Assembly: GCA_019136325.1 (NCBI GenBank)
Contig: JAGVUJ010000114.1
Span: 1 to 19,525, forward strand
DNA length: 19,525 nucleotides
Reading direction: 5' to 3'
Source of the DNA: Deltaproteobacteria bacterium
GTDB taxonomy: Bacteria; Desulfobacterota; Syntrophia; Syntrophales; Smithellaceae
Made by a program: the position numbers and the translations under genes. The notes beneath the pieces are model-generated. The model was not told where the DNA came from. It was given only the letters and a program-made list of their open reading frames with translations, and did no database searches. The stretch's first letter is position 1, and each line of letters begins with the position of its first letter. Positions 1-7,260 of the stretch are shown one piece after another.

Positions 1-255
1 GAAAGCCGCCAGATCGTCAATCAGTTTCTTGCCTTCTTCCGTGGTCAGTTCGTCGGGATAATCGATGTCGGCGGAATTGGAATAGCAGTGGATGCATTTT
101 AAATTGCAGCGGCGTGTCATGTTCCAGACAACCACAGGCTTTTTGTCTGCCGAAAACTGCAACAGGTGCGATGGGAGATCACCCGATTTGCGGTTGTAGC
201 GCAAAACATCGGACGGTTCCACCGCCCCGCAATATAATTTGGAAATACCTATCAT
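1..255 (-). CDS. ahbC: AhbC-type radical SAM enzyme (12,18-didecarboxysiroheme deacetylase), 3' part beyond window
   Basis: Only the first 85 codons are present; the gene runs off the left edge. The protein begins MIGISKLYCG and carries a radical-SAM cluster motif CxxxCxxC at C50, C54 and C57 (CNLKCIHCY), preceded by the VVVWNMTRRC strand common in heme-pathway radical-SAM proteins. The N-terminal block (GAVEPSD, LPSHLLQF, ADKKPVVVW) matches my memory of AhbC rather than AhbD or NirJ. AhbC removes the two acetate side chains of didecarboxysiroheme to give Fe-coproporphyrin III in the siroheme-dependent heme pathway. The ATG overlaps the TGA stop of the cobA-hemD fusion in an ATGA arrangement (252-255), so translation is probably coupled. 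AhbD or a NirJ-like paralogue is the main alternative. The radical-SAM call is near certain; the AhbC subtype rests on recalled N-terminal features and on context. Confidence 0.82.
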   Translation of the reverse strand, partial: MIGISKLYCGAVEPSDVLRYNRKSGDLPSHLLQFSADKKPVVVWNMTRRCNLKCIHCYSNSADIDYPDELTTEEGKKLIDDLAAF

Positions 256-1805
256 TTACCTTTTCCTTTTTTCCGTGTGGCCAGCTTTCTTCCGAAAAAA
301 TATATCAAGGCTCCGACCAGGCCCTCCATGGTATATTCTTCCTGATGAATATCAACGGGGAAACCTGCCTTCCGGGCTGCCGCTGCCGTCACCGGTCCAA
401 TACAGGCAATTTTTACTCCCTTGGGCAGCCGGAAATCGCTTCCTGTTATTTTAATAAAATTATTCACGGTGGATGAACTTGTAAACGTGATCACATCCAC
501 CTGATTTTCTTTAAAGAGCTCTTCCAGTTCCTTTTTCTTCTTTCCCGAGCTGATCGTTTCGTAGGCGGTGACAACATTAACCAGGGCACCCAGTTTTTTC
601 AAGCCTTCAGGAAGAACATCACGCGCCCTGGCTGCCCGGGCGATAAGAATTTTCTTTCCTTTCAGATTAGTGCGGGAAAAGGATTTCAGGATTCCTTCAG
701 AGATAAATTCACAGGGAACAAGATCAACCCGGATTCCCTTGTTTTGAACCTGTCTGGCTGTAGCCGGACCGATACAACAAATTTTGATACCCTTCAAATC
801 GCGGATGTCCTTCTTTTTCGCAAATAATCTTTCAAAGAAAAAGGAAACGCCGTTGGCGCTGGTGAAGATCAACCAGTCGTAATTCTCCAGGTTCTTTATC
901 GCGGCATCCAGTTCGCGCCAGGAAGGCGGAGGAACAATTTTGATGGTCGGAAAATGAATAGGATTGGCGCCTTCCTTCATGAGCAGTTTTGCCAGATCAT
1001 CCGCCTGCTTCTCCGGTCGCGTGATGACTACGCCTTTACCGAAAAGCGGCCTGGAATCAAACCACTGCAATGTGTCGCGCAGAGCAACCACCTCGCCCAC
1101 GACAAGAATTGCGGGAGGTGCGAATTTTTGCTCTCTGGCCAGCTTGACAATGTTGGAAAGATTGCCTTCAAGAATTTGCTGTTTTGGCGTGGTGCCCCAG
1201 CGAATCAGCGCGGCCGGAGCTTTCGGCGATCTACCGTTGTCTTTTAATTCACCGACGATTTTTTCGATATTCTTCACACCCATCAAAAAAACCAGCGTGC
1301 CGATGCGGGACAACGCCTGCCAGTCGATATCGCTTTTCTCTTTGGTCGGGTCTTCATGGCCAGTGACAAACGCCACCGTGGAGGTCAAACCGCGATGCGT
1401 GAGCGGAATTCCGGCATAAGCGGGAACGGCAATCGCGGACGTGACGCCGGGAACAACTTCAAATGGAATCTTATTGGCGGCAAGTTTTTCCGCCTCTTCG
1501 CCGCCGCGGCCGAAAATAAAGGGATCGCCGCCTTTGAGACGGGCAACGATGTTGCCGGCTTTGGCTTCTTTCACCAACAGATCGTTGATCTGCCACTGTG
1601 AAAGGGTATGCGCACCCCCCTGCTTGCCGGCGTAAATGAGTCGGGCATCGCTGCAAGCGTATTTCAACAAATCCTTGCTGATCAGATAATCGTAAATGAC
1701 GACATTCGCTTCCCGCAGGCAGTCAATGCCTTTGAGCGTCATCAGCCCCGCATCACCCGGCCCCGCTCCGATGATATATACTTTCCCTTGTTTATTTTTT
1801 TTCAT
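252..1805 (-). CDS. cobA-hemD: Fused uroporphyrinogen-III C-methyltransferase / uroporphyrinogen-III synthase
   Basis: A 517-residue two-domain fusion. Residues ~8-250 are SUMT (CobA): glycine-rich SAM loop IIGAGPGDAG, then RLKGGDPFIFGRGGEE, VVPGVTSAIAVPAYAGIPLTHRG in pieces, and FVTGHE. Residues ~257-510 are a HemD fold, with VVITRPEKQADDL, FTSANGV, CIGPATA and a late IACIGPVTA repeat of the two-lobed enzyme. HemD cyclises hydroxymethylbilane to uroporphyrinogen III and CobA methylates it twice to precorrin-2, so the fusion channels flux toward siroheme, cobalamin and Ahb heme. The frame stays open upstream to a TTG at 1835 with an ATG at 1823, but both lie inside a palindromic repeat (1819-1905). 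I therefore prefer the ATG at 1805, where the protein starts MKKNKQGKVY. The TGA overlaps the ahbC start. The fusion is common in Deltaproteobacteria and Firmicutes. Confidence 0.95.
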   Translation of the reverse strand: MKKNKQGKVYIIGAGPGDAGLMTLKGIDCLREANVVIYDYLISKDLLKYACSDARLIYAGKQGGAHTLSQWQINDLLVKEAKAGNIVARLKGGDPFIFGRGGEEAEKLAANKIPFEVVPGVTSAIAVPAYAGIPLTHRGLTSTVAFVTGHEDPTKEKSDIDWQALSRIGTLVFLMGVKNIEKIVGELKDNGRSPKAPAALIRWGTTPKQQILEGNLSNIVKLAREQKFAPPAILVVGEVVALRDTLQWFDSRPLFGKGVVITRPEKQADDLAKLLMKEGANPIHFPTIKIVPPPSWRELDAAIKNLENYDWLIFTSANGVSFFFERLFAKKKDIRDLKGIKICCIGPATARQVQNKGIRVDLVPCEFISEGILKSFSRTNLKGKKILIARAARARDVLPEGLKKLGALVNVVTAYETISSGKKKKELEELFKENQVDVITFTSSSTVNNFIKITGSDFRLPKGVKIACIGPVTAAAARKAGFPVDIHQEEYTMEGLVGALIYFFGRKLATRKKGKGK

Positions 1806-1818
1806 AGTTACCCATTTT

Positions 1819-1905
1819 GTCATTCCGAATCCCAATTTATCGGGGTGAGGAATCTTAAAAAACTAATTTATAAAAAATAAGATTTCTCCCTCCGGTCGAA
1901 ATAAC
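1819..1905. repeat. Imperfect palindromic intergenic repeat between hemC and cobA-hemD
   Basis: Outer arms TGTCATTCCGA (1819-1829) and TCGAAATAACA (1895-1905) are inverted with 9 of 11 matches. Inner arms GAGGAATCTTA (1847-1857) and TAAGATTTCTC (1878-1888) are inverted with 10 of 11. The left half contains CCCAATTTATCGGG (1831-1844), itself nearly palindromic. The element fills almost the whole 110-base gap inside the heme operon, starting 11 bases past the hemC stop. This layout resembles dispersed REP/MITE-like palindromes in environmental proteobacterial genomes. In RNA it would form a long hairpin between hemC and cobA-hemD and might affect mRNA processing or partial termination. Confidence 0.7.
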
Positions 1906-1915
1906 ATATCAGTTT

Positions 1916-2833
1916 TTAGCTCATCAAATCCATCAGTCTTCGGCCGCCTTTGTCGAGAACGATTTCCGCCAGCCTTTTGCCCGTTTCTTCCGCGTCTTTT
2001 ATCGTGCCGTTTATTTTTTCGCGAATCATCGTGGAACCGTTCGGCGCCGCTACCATTCCTTCCAGCGTCAGCATTTGACCGTCGAGTTTGCCGAATGCTG
2101 CAATCGGCAGGCGGCATCCTCCACCCAATGCTCTTAGAAACGCGCGTTCGGCGGCAACTTCCACCACGGTTGTCGCGTCATTCAACACGGCGCAGGCTTT
2201 GGCCAGCTCAACGTCGGCCTTGCGAATCTGCAATCCCAGTGCGCCCTGACCTACTGCCGGAAGCATGGTTTCCACCGGCAGAAACTGCGTAATCCTTTCG
2301 GCCAGTCCCATTCTTTTCATTCCCGCCGCTGCCAGAATGACGCCGGTGAGGTTTTCTGTTTCTATTTTTTTCAACCGCGTGTCAATGTTACCGCGCATAG
2401 GAACAATGTTGATATCGGGCATTATTGCTTTAATTTGCGCGCCGCGCCGCTGCGAGCCGGTGCCGATCTTTGCCCCTTTGGGCAAGACTTCCATCTTGAT
2501 GTTGTCTCGCGAAACCAGAACATCGCGGATATCCTCGCGCTTCAAAACCGCCGCGAACGTCAAACCCTCCGGGATGTCTCCCGGAACATCCTTCATGCTG
2601 TGCACCGCCAGATCAATCTTATCGGAAAGAAGCGCTTCTTCAATTTCCTTGACGAAAACCCCCTGTCCGCCGATGGTCAGAAGCGACACATCCTGCATGA
2701 TGTCGCCGCTGGTTTTGATGACGCAAATCTCAATGTCCGTATCCGGCATGGCTTTCTTCAATTTTTCGGCAACAAAATTCGTCTGCGTCAAGGCCAGCTT
2801 GCTGCCACGTGTGCCTATTCTAATATTCAGCAT
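1916..2833 (-). CDS. hemC: Hydroxymethylbilane synthase (porphobilinogen deaminase)
   Basis: 305 residues, normal family length. It polymerises four porphobilinogen units to hydroxymethylbilane in the cytoplasm. Visible signatures are the start IRIGTRGSKLAL, the catalytic Asp in HSMKDVP (D82), the substrate-binding arginines in GTGSQRRGAQI (~125-134) and MRGNIDTRL (~146-154), and the dipyrromethane-cofactor cysteine in ALGGGCRLP (C240). The start at 2833 is preceded by GGTGA about nine bases upstream. It lies 35 bases after the hemA stop, so the two are co-transcribed. Its downstream gap to cobA-hemD is occupied by a palindromic repeat. Confidence 0.97.
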   Translation of the reverse strand: MLNIRIGTRGSKLALTQTNFVAEKLKKAMPDTDIEICVIKTSGDIMQDVSLLTIGGQGVFVKEIEEALLSDKIDLAVHSMKDVPGDIPEGLTFAAVLKREDIRDVLVSRDNIKMEVLPKGAKIGTGSQRRGAQIKAIMPDINIVPMRGNIDTRLKKIETENLTGVILAAAGMKRMGLAERITQFLPVETMLPAVGQGALGLQIRKADVELAKACAVLNDATTVVEVAAERAFLRALGGGCRLPIAAFGKLDGQMLTLEGMVAAPNGSTMIREKINGTIKDAEETGKRLAEIVLDKGGRRLMDLMS

Positions 2834-2868
2834 CTATTTTTCACCATTCACTTTTCACTGCTTTTCCG

Positions 2869-4128
2869 TCAATCCAGCCTGAACAATCTCCGCACGGCCG
2901 CTACGATATCGCGGGAGCTGATGTCGGAGCTTTCTTCCTTTAAAACCGTCACCGGGGAATGCAACACTTTGTTTACAATCGAGTTGACCAGAATCTCAAT
3001 TTTTTCCTGATCCTCTTTCGTCAGATTATCCATCCAGCCGGAAGCTTTTTCCATTTCGGCCTGCACAATCTCTCCGGCTTTGTTGCGCAGAGAGACGATG
3101 GTCGGCACGGATTCGAGTTCCTTTTGCCAGTTCATGTACCGGGTCACTTCTTCGTCTATAATCTTTTCGGCCTTGATCGCTTCCTTTTTGCGGTTATTAA
3201 TATTTTCATCAACAATATCCTGAAGGTCATCAATATTATAGAGATAAACATTCTCCAACTCGCTTGCCGCCGGTTCGATGTCGCGCGGAACAGCGATATC
3301 TATCAGAAACAGCAAGCGGTTTTTACGCTGGTGATGATTTTTTTTGATCATATCGGCGGTTACGATAAAATCAGACGCGCCGGTGGAACTGATGACGACA
3401 TCGGCCTCAATCAGCTTTTTATCCAATGCGTCCAGAGCCGCCGCTTCACCGTGAAATTTCTCCGCCAGAAGTTCGGCCTGCGCCAGCGACCGGTTGGCCA
3501 CGATGATGGACTGGGCTCCTTTTTCAATGAGCTGCGTGCCGGTGAGTTCCGCCATTTCTCCCGCGCCGATAAGCAGAATTTTCTTTCCATCCAGAGTTCC
3601 GAATATTTTCTTGGCCAGTTCCACCGCGGCGTGGCTCACCGATACCGGATTGACGGCGATGGCCGTCTCCGACCGGACGCGCTTGGCCGCGCGGAACGAG
3701 CAGTGCATCAGTCGGTTTAGAACGACGCCGGTTGCGTATTGCTCCAGCGCTTCGCGATAAGCGTCTTTCACCTGTCCTAGAATCTGTGCTTCGCCCATAA
3801 CCATGGAATCCAGGCTCGACGCCACGCGAAAGATGTGGCGCACCGCGTCTTCACCGCGATATTCATAAAAACATCCCTTGGCTTCAGCCTGGTTCAAACC
3901 GCCGTTTCGTGCCAGGAGCCCGCTGAGTTCCTTGAGAGCGTTGCCGTCTTCCGCAACACTCGCAATAACCTCCACGCGGTTGCAGGTGGAAAGATGCAGC
4001 ACTTCCTCCACGCCGCCGATGGAACGCAGCGCCGGGAGCAAATCCCTTTTCTCCTGACAGCCGGCGAAAATTTTTTCCCGGACGGCAAGGGGGGCTGTTT
4101 TATGATTCAGACCAGTCAGTACAATCAT
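2869..4128 (-). CDS. hemA: Glutamyl-tRNA reductase
   Basis: 419 residues, full length. It reduces glutamyl-tRNA(Glu) to glutamate-1-semialdehyde with NADPH, the committed step of the C5 tetrapyrrole route. The N-terminal catalytic domain has GLNHKTAPLAVREK and the nucleophile in HLSTCNRVE (C49). The characteristic SSLDSMVMGEAQILGQVKDA stretch begins near residue 104. The NADPH-binding domain has LLIGAGEMAEL (~185-195), VANRS and ISSTGA. A C-terminal helical dimerisation domain follows, including LRNKAGEIVQAE. The start is two bases after the hemX-like stop, with only a weak Shine-Dalgarno sequence, which suggests translational coupling. A C5-pathway hemA fits a proteobacterium outside the alpha class. 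Confidence 0.98.
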   Translation of the reverse strand: MIVLTGLNHKTAPLAVREKIFAGCQEKRDLLPALRSIGGVEEVLHLSTCNRVEVIASVAEDGNALKELSGLLARNGGLNQAEAKGCFYEYRGEDAVRHIFRVASSLDSMVMGEAQILGQVKDAYREALEQYATGVVLNRLMHCSFRAAKRVRSETAIAVNPVSVSHAAVELAKKIFGTLDGKKILLIGAGEMAELTGTQLIEKGAQSIIVANRSLAQAELLAEKFHGEAAALDALDKKLIEADVVISSTGASDFIVTADMIKKNHHQRKNRLLFLIDIAVPRDIEPAASELENVYLYNIDDLQDIVDENINNRKKEAIKAEKIIDEEVTRYMNWQKELESVPTIVSLRNKAGEIVQAEMEKASGWMDNLTKEDQEKIEILVNSIVNKVLHSPVTVLKEESSDISSRDIVAAVRRLFRLD

Positions 4129-4130
4129 AT

Positions 4131-4961
4131 TTAAATAAAGTTATGCAAAGTTGAAAAACAAATCTTCACGCCGCAATAGGACAGTAAAAGAAGAATAAAG
4201 GTGATTCCGGAAATGAGAGCCATCCGGTAACCCTTCCAGCCGATAGCCAGACGCTGATGCAACAGAAAACCGTAAATCATCCAGGCGGCAAACGTCCAGA
4301 TGATTTTCGGATCGGTCAGCCAGCCGGTTTTCCAGCTTAATTCCGCGAAAATCACTCCGGCAATAATGCCCACACTCATAACCGGAAATCCCCATAAAAG
4401 ACACATATGGTTGATTCTATCGAGATCGTTTAAAGAAGGCAGAAGTCTGCTCATGCCGCTTAACTTTTTACTCTTCAGCAGACGATTTTGCATGATGAAC
4501 ATCAATCCGGCGCAGGAAGCGATGACAAAAAGCACTTCCCCGAAGATGGTCAAAAATAAATGGGCGGCGGTCAACCCGCTTTGCAGATTCTGCGGACGAA
4601 TAGATTTGCCCGCTTCCTCTCCGGCGGCCGCAATTAAAAAAAGCAGGATCAATGGCGAAATAAAGGCCCCGAGCACTCTGGTTTTCGTTTTAAATTGCAA
4701 TATCAGATAAACTGCGCACACCGCCCAGGCGCAGAAGGTCAGAAAATCCTGTGAATCGGGATTAAAAAGCCACGCGGAATGGATAACCACAAAAAGGAAT
4801 TTAACGGTTAGAAAACCAAAGGCAGCAGCCAGAATCCATGTTGAGATTCTAGCCAGCTTCACTTTTTTGACCAAGAGGGAAGACAGATAACCGATCGTGC
4901 TCACGGCGCAAAGGATAAGAGCAATCTTAAACGAAATCATGTGCAGATTAGTTAAAATCAA
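4131..4961 (-). CDS. HemX/CcsA-like cytochrome c assembly-family membrane protein
   Basis: 276 residues, strongly hydrophobic, about eight predicted membrane segments (roughly 11-30, 40-62, 72-89, 97-113, 130-155, 188-208, 220-238, 247-268). Family marks are TAAHLFLTIFGEVLF, with a conserved-type His at 134, and a degenerate tryptophan-rich patch (SWKTGW, DPKIIWTFAAWMIYGFLLHQR) with His 235. In CcsA/ResC these elements bind heme and form the WWD motif. HemX homologues next to hemA are thought to influence glutamyl-tRNA reductase levels; CcsA homologues work in cytochrome c maturation. Its place directly upstream of hemA favours HemX. The start is TTG at 4961: a near-perfect AGGAGG lies six bases upstream, and this start overlaps the preceding sirC-like gene by 14 bases. 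An in-frame ATG at 4940 lacks such a site. Confidence 0.85.
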   Translation of the reverse strand: MILTNLHMISFKIALILCAVSTIGYLSSLLVKKVKLARISTWILAAAFGFLTVKFLFVVIHSAWLFNPDSQDFLTFCAWAVCAVYLILQFKTKTRVLGAFISPLILLFLIAAAGEEAGKSIRPQNLQSGLTAAHLFLTIFGEVLFVIASCAGLMFIMQNRLLKSKKLSGMSRLLPSLNDLDRINHMCLLWGFPVMSVGIIAGVIFAELSWKTGWLTDPKIIWTFAAWMIYGFLLHQRLAIGWKGYRMALISGITFILLLLSYCGVKICFSTLHNFI

Positions 4962-5589
4962 TGTCCACCTCCTCGCCGATAATGTTCTTCACAATCTCTT
5001 TGGTTTTTTTCCGATCCCCGGATTTGATGGCATCCAGAATGCCTGCCGCCATGAATGAATTAAACCAGTCCTTGCCAACACCGGCGTTCTTTTCCATGTT
5101 TGCGCGCAGGTTCCCTAAAATATTCAGGAATATCTCATATTCCTTACCATATTGTTTTTCAAGTTCTTCCCGCAGATGGCGTGCGAGCGCCGGACTTTTA
5201 CCGCCGGTGCCTATGGTGATGGCCAGATCACCTCGTTGCACAATAGAGGGGAGAATGAAGTCGCATTTTTGCGGATCATCCACAATATTGACCGGGATAC
5301 CTTTAACGCGAGCGTCCCGTGATATTCTGGTGTTCGTTTTTTCGTCGTCAGTCGCCCCGATAATCAAAGCGGCGTTATCAATGAGATCTCCGGAATATTC
5401 AGTGGCAATATGGGCAATCAGATTCTTGTCTTTGAGCGCGGCAAGTTCGGAAACAAGTTTCGGACTGATCACCGAAACCTTGGCGCCGCAATCCAGAAGC
5501 CTCTCGGCTTTTCTCAAGGCAACCTCGCCACCGCCGACGATGACGCAACGTTTATCTCTGATATCCAGAAAAATCGGGTAATATTTCAA
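4948..5589 (-). CDS. Precorrin-2 dehydrogenase / sirohydrochlorin ferrochelatase-like protein (Met8p/CysG N-terminal type)
   Basis: 213 residues, the length of a stand-alone Met8p/SirC or the N-terminal half of CysG. It uses NAD+ to oxidise precorrin-2 to sirohydrochlorin; in bifunctional members the same site inserts iron. The NAD-binding motif is VIVGGGEVALRKAERLL (~17-33). The catalytic-type Asp is in NIVDDPQKCDFILPS (D104/D105), followed by GDLAITIGTGGKSPALA. The C-terminal helical dimerisation region extends to residue ~200. The only workable start is TTG at 5589: an in-frame TAG lies five codons upstream, with a weak AGGGA ribosome site between. It is the first gene of the heme operon. 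In the 146-base gap upstream I see only a weak candidate (TTGAAA then TAGCTA, 17-base spacer), not a convincing promoter. Whether it also chelates iron cannot be decided here. Confidence 0.92.
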   Translation of the reverse strand: MKYYPIFLDIRDKRCVIVGGGEVALRKAERLLDCGAKVSVISPKLVSELAALKDKNLIAHIATEYSGDLIDNAALIIGATDDEKTNTRISRDARVKGIPVNIVDDPQKCDFILPSIVQRGDLAITIGTGGKSPALARHLREELEKQYGKEYEIFLNILGNLRANMEKNAGVGKDWFNSFMAAGILDAIKSGDRKKTKEIVKNIIGEEVDIDFN

Positions 5590-5735
5590 TGCTTCTCTTC
5601 CCTAAACAGGACAAAAATATTGAATTAAAATTGCTTACATAGCTATCACGAAGGGGGGCAAATTTCAAGAAAGGTTATTTCAGGGCTGATCGATGAAACA
5701 GGCGCGAATTATGAATAAAACGACACATTGGCCTG

Positions 5736-6917
5736 TTATTCAGAAACTTCCACGCGGTTGCGTCCATTTTTCTTAGCCTTGTACATGGCTTCATCGGCAC
5801 GGGAAATTGTTTTGTCGATGCTTTCATTTTTCAGATGCTGAGCCAGACCGATCGAAACCGTAACCTTGGATTTCTTTCCATGTCCCAAATCGAGCGCCAG
5901 GCTTTCGTCAACGCAAAAACGTATTCGTTCGGCAAAAATTCTGGCGTCTTTAAGATCAGTCTGGGTGAGCACAACCAGGAATTCCTCACCACCGTACCGT
6001 CCGCAAAAATCCGTTTTGCGCAATACATTGCGGACAATATTGGAAAACGTCATTAAAACGTCATCTCCGACCTGATGACCGAATGTATCATTGACGCTTT
6101 TAAATTTATCAAGATCCATCATTGCGACGGAAAAAAAAGCGCCCGTACGAATTGATCGATTGTATTCGTTTTCAATAAGTTCCATCAAATGACGGCGGTT
6201 ATAAAAACCGGTGAGGTCATCATGAATAGCCATTTCATTAATTTTCACCAATGATGCCTGAAGTTTCTTCCGGCTGGTGGCCAAATCGTGGCGCAAAGCG
6301 CTGATGGTGCCGCCGATAAAAGAGACGGAAATCAAAACAACCGACAGAGCCAGCCACTGAAAAATTTCAATTTTCAAATTAACATCCTGTTGACGGAAAA
6401 AATTCAGCAGGAAAATATCGATGCCATACGTCGTCAGAATAAAAGCGCTTACATTCAAAAATTGTCTGGTATCCAGGCGGAAAACACCAAACAACATAAT
6501 CAAGATGTACATGGCAAGCAAAAATCCTCTGGCCTCATAGACAAAAAATATCGCATACATCACGACCAGGCTGGCCAGACAAATCTGAAAGGACGTCAGG
6601 CTGGGATCTTTCATCCGTTGGTTAAAACCGCTGCGAAAAATAACATATAAAATAATATTGAATGCGATAATAATTACCCAGTTCCAGTAAAGCGCCTTCA
6701 ATCCCATTAAACCCGCCTTGTAGGCTAGATACGCAAGGGATAGATTCAAGATATAAATGCCGAAAGATATAAAAAAACGATTTAATCGCAGAGCTTGCTT
6801 GGGATTATCCCGGGGAATAATTGAAAAATCCTGTGCAAACATGGAAAGGGAAAAGGCGAATTTGGAAAGTTTTCTTTTTATTCCATTGATATTGAGCGAT
6901 ACACTTCGATAAGTCAT
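5736..6917 (-). CDS. Membrane-bound diguanylate cyclase (GGDEF domain)
   Basis: 393 residues. The N-terminal half has six predicted membrane segments (about 47-67, 77-94, 109-125, 130-146, 153-172, 185-205) without a recognised named sensor domain. A short coiled linker (~206-228) leads to a complete GGDEF domain (~229-391): HDDLTGFYNRR, the metal-binding MMDLDKFKSVND, GGEEF at 309-313 and VSIGLAQ near the end. An RxxD inhibitory site (R300-D303) sits exactly five residues before GGEEF, so product inhibition by c-di-GMP is expected. It should condense two GTP to c-di-GMP at the inner membrane. It lies between the heme operon and pfk on the same strand, with gaps of 146 and 343 bases, and is probably its own unit. 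The ATG at 6917 has no clear ribosome site. Confidence 0.95.
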   Translation of the reverse strand: MTYRSVSLNINGIKRKLSKFAFSLSMFAQDFSIIPRDNPKQALRLNRFFISFGIYILNLSLAYLAYKAGLMGLKALYWNWVIIIAFNIILYVIFRSGFNQRMKDPSLTSFQICLASLVVMYAIFFVYEARGFLLAMYILIMLFGVFRLDTRQFLNVSAFILTTYGIDIFLLNFFRQQDVNLKIEIFQWLALSVVLISVSFIGGTISALRHDLATSRKKLQASLVKINEMAIHDDLTGFYNRRHLMELIENEYNRSIRTGAFFSVAMMDLDKFKSVNDTFGHQVGDDVLMTFSNIVRNVLRKTDFCGRYGGEEFLVVLTQTDLKDARIFAERIRFCVDESLALDLGHGKKSKVTVSIGLAQHLKNESIDKTISRADEAMYKAKKNGRNRVEVSE

Positions 6918-7260
6918 ATGCAGATCAATCAGTAAAATTCACCGTCGGCAGAAATTTGTGGATGTTTTTTCTAATCACAAAAGAAGGCAGAAAGCTACCT
7001 AAACTTACGTTAATTTTTTACCGGAAGGTGCGGAAAATGAGCAATGATTCCGCTCTGCGGATATAATGACGTGATCTAATCCTGCTGCGCTTCGAGTATC
7101 GTCCCGATAAATCGGGACTCGCTCTCTAACGGCGCTATGCGCCTGGGATGGTTCGTCCAACAAATTTCAGTGCGATGATATCGAATCCCCATTCGCTTCG
7201 CTCAGAGGATAATTCGACTAACGCTTCGAACTTCACTTCGCTCGTTCTCAGCGAGTCTCA
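6918..7260. other. 343-base intergenic region between pfk and the GGDEF gene
   Basis: No credible gene. The part nearest the GGDEF gene (6918-7080) is AT-rich and presumably holds its promoter, though I could not pick a convincing -35/-10 pair. It has one small inverted repeat, GCGGAA/TTCCGC, around 7033-7056. The part nearest pfk (7085-7258) is GC-richer, full of short inverted repeats and described separately. A 38-codon frame on the minus strand there is judged to be repeat-derived. No U-tract terminator for pfk is visible. Confidence 0.7.
7085..7258. repeat. Hairpin-rich intergenic repeat candidate downstream of pfk
   Basis: Contains the perfect palindromic arm pair GTCCCGAT/ATCGGGAC (7101-7118), a GGCGC-TAT-GCGCC hairpin (about 7132-7144) and three variants of a GCTTCG motif (near 7088, 7195 and 7240). 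Its core CCCGATAAATCGGG (7103-7116) is, on the opposite strand, CCCGATTTATCGGG. That differs at one position from 1831-1844 in the heme-operon repeat, so the two elements may share a family. No U-tract follows the hairpins on the minus strand, so it is not a standard terminator for pfk. Confidence 0.5.

Noticed and set aside
2959..3720. 253-codon plus-strand frame
   Set aside because: Antisense of hemA, which is a certain gene.
7079..7195. 38-codon minus-strand frame from an ATG to TAG in the hairpin region
   Set aside because: Sits within repeat-like sequence, no ribosome site, and other frames are equally open in parts; most likely incidental.
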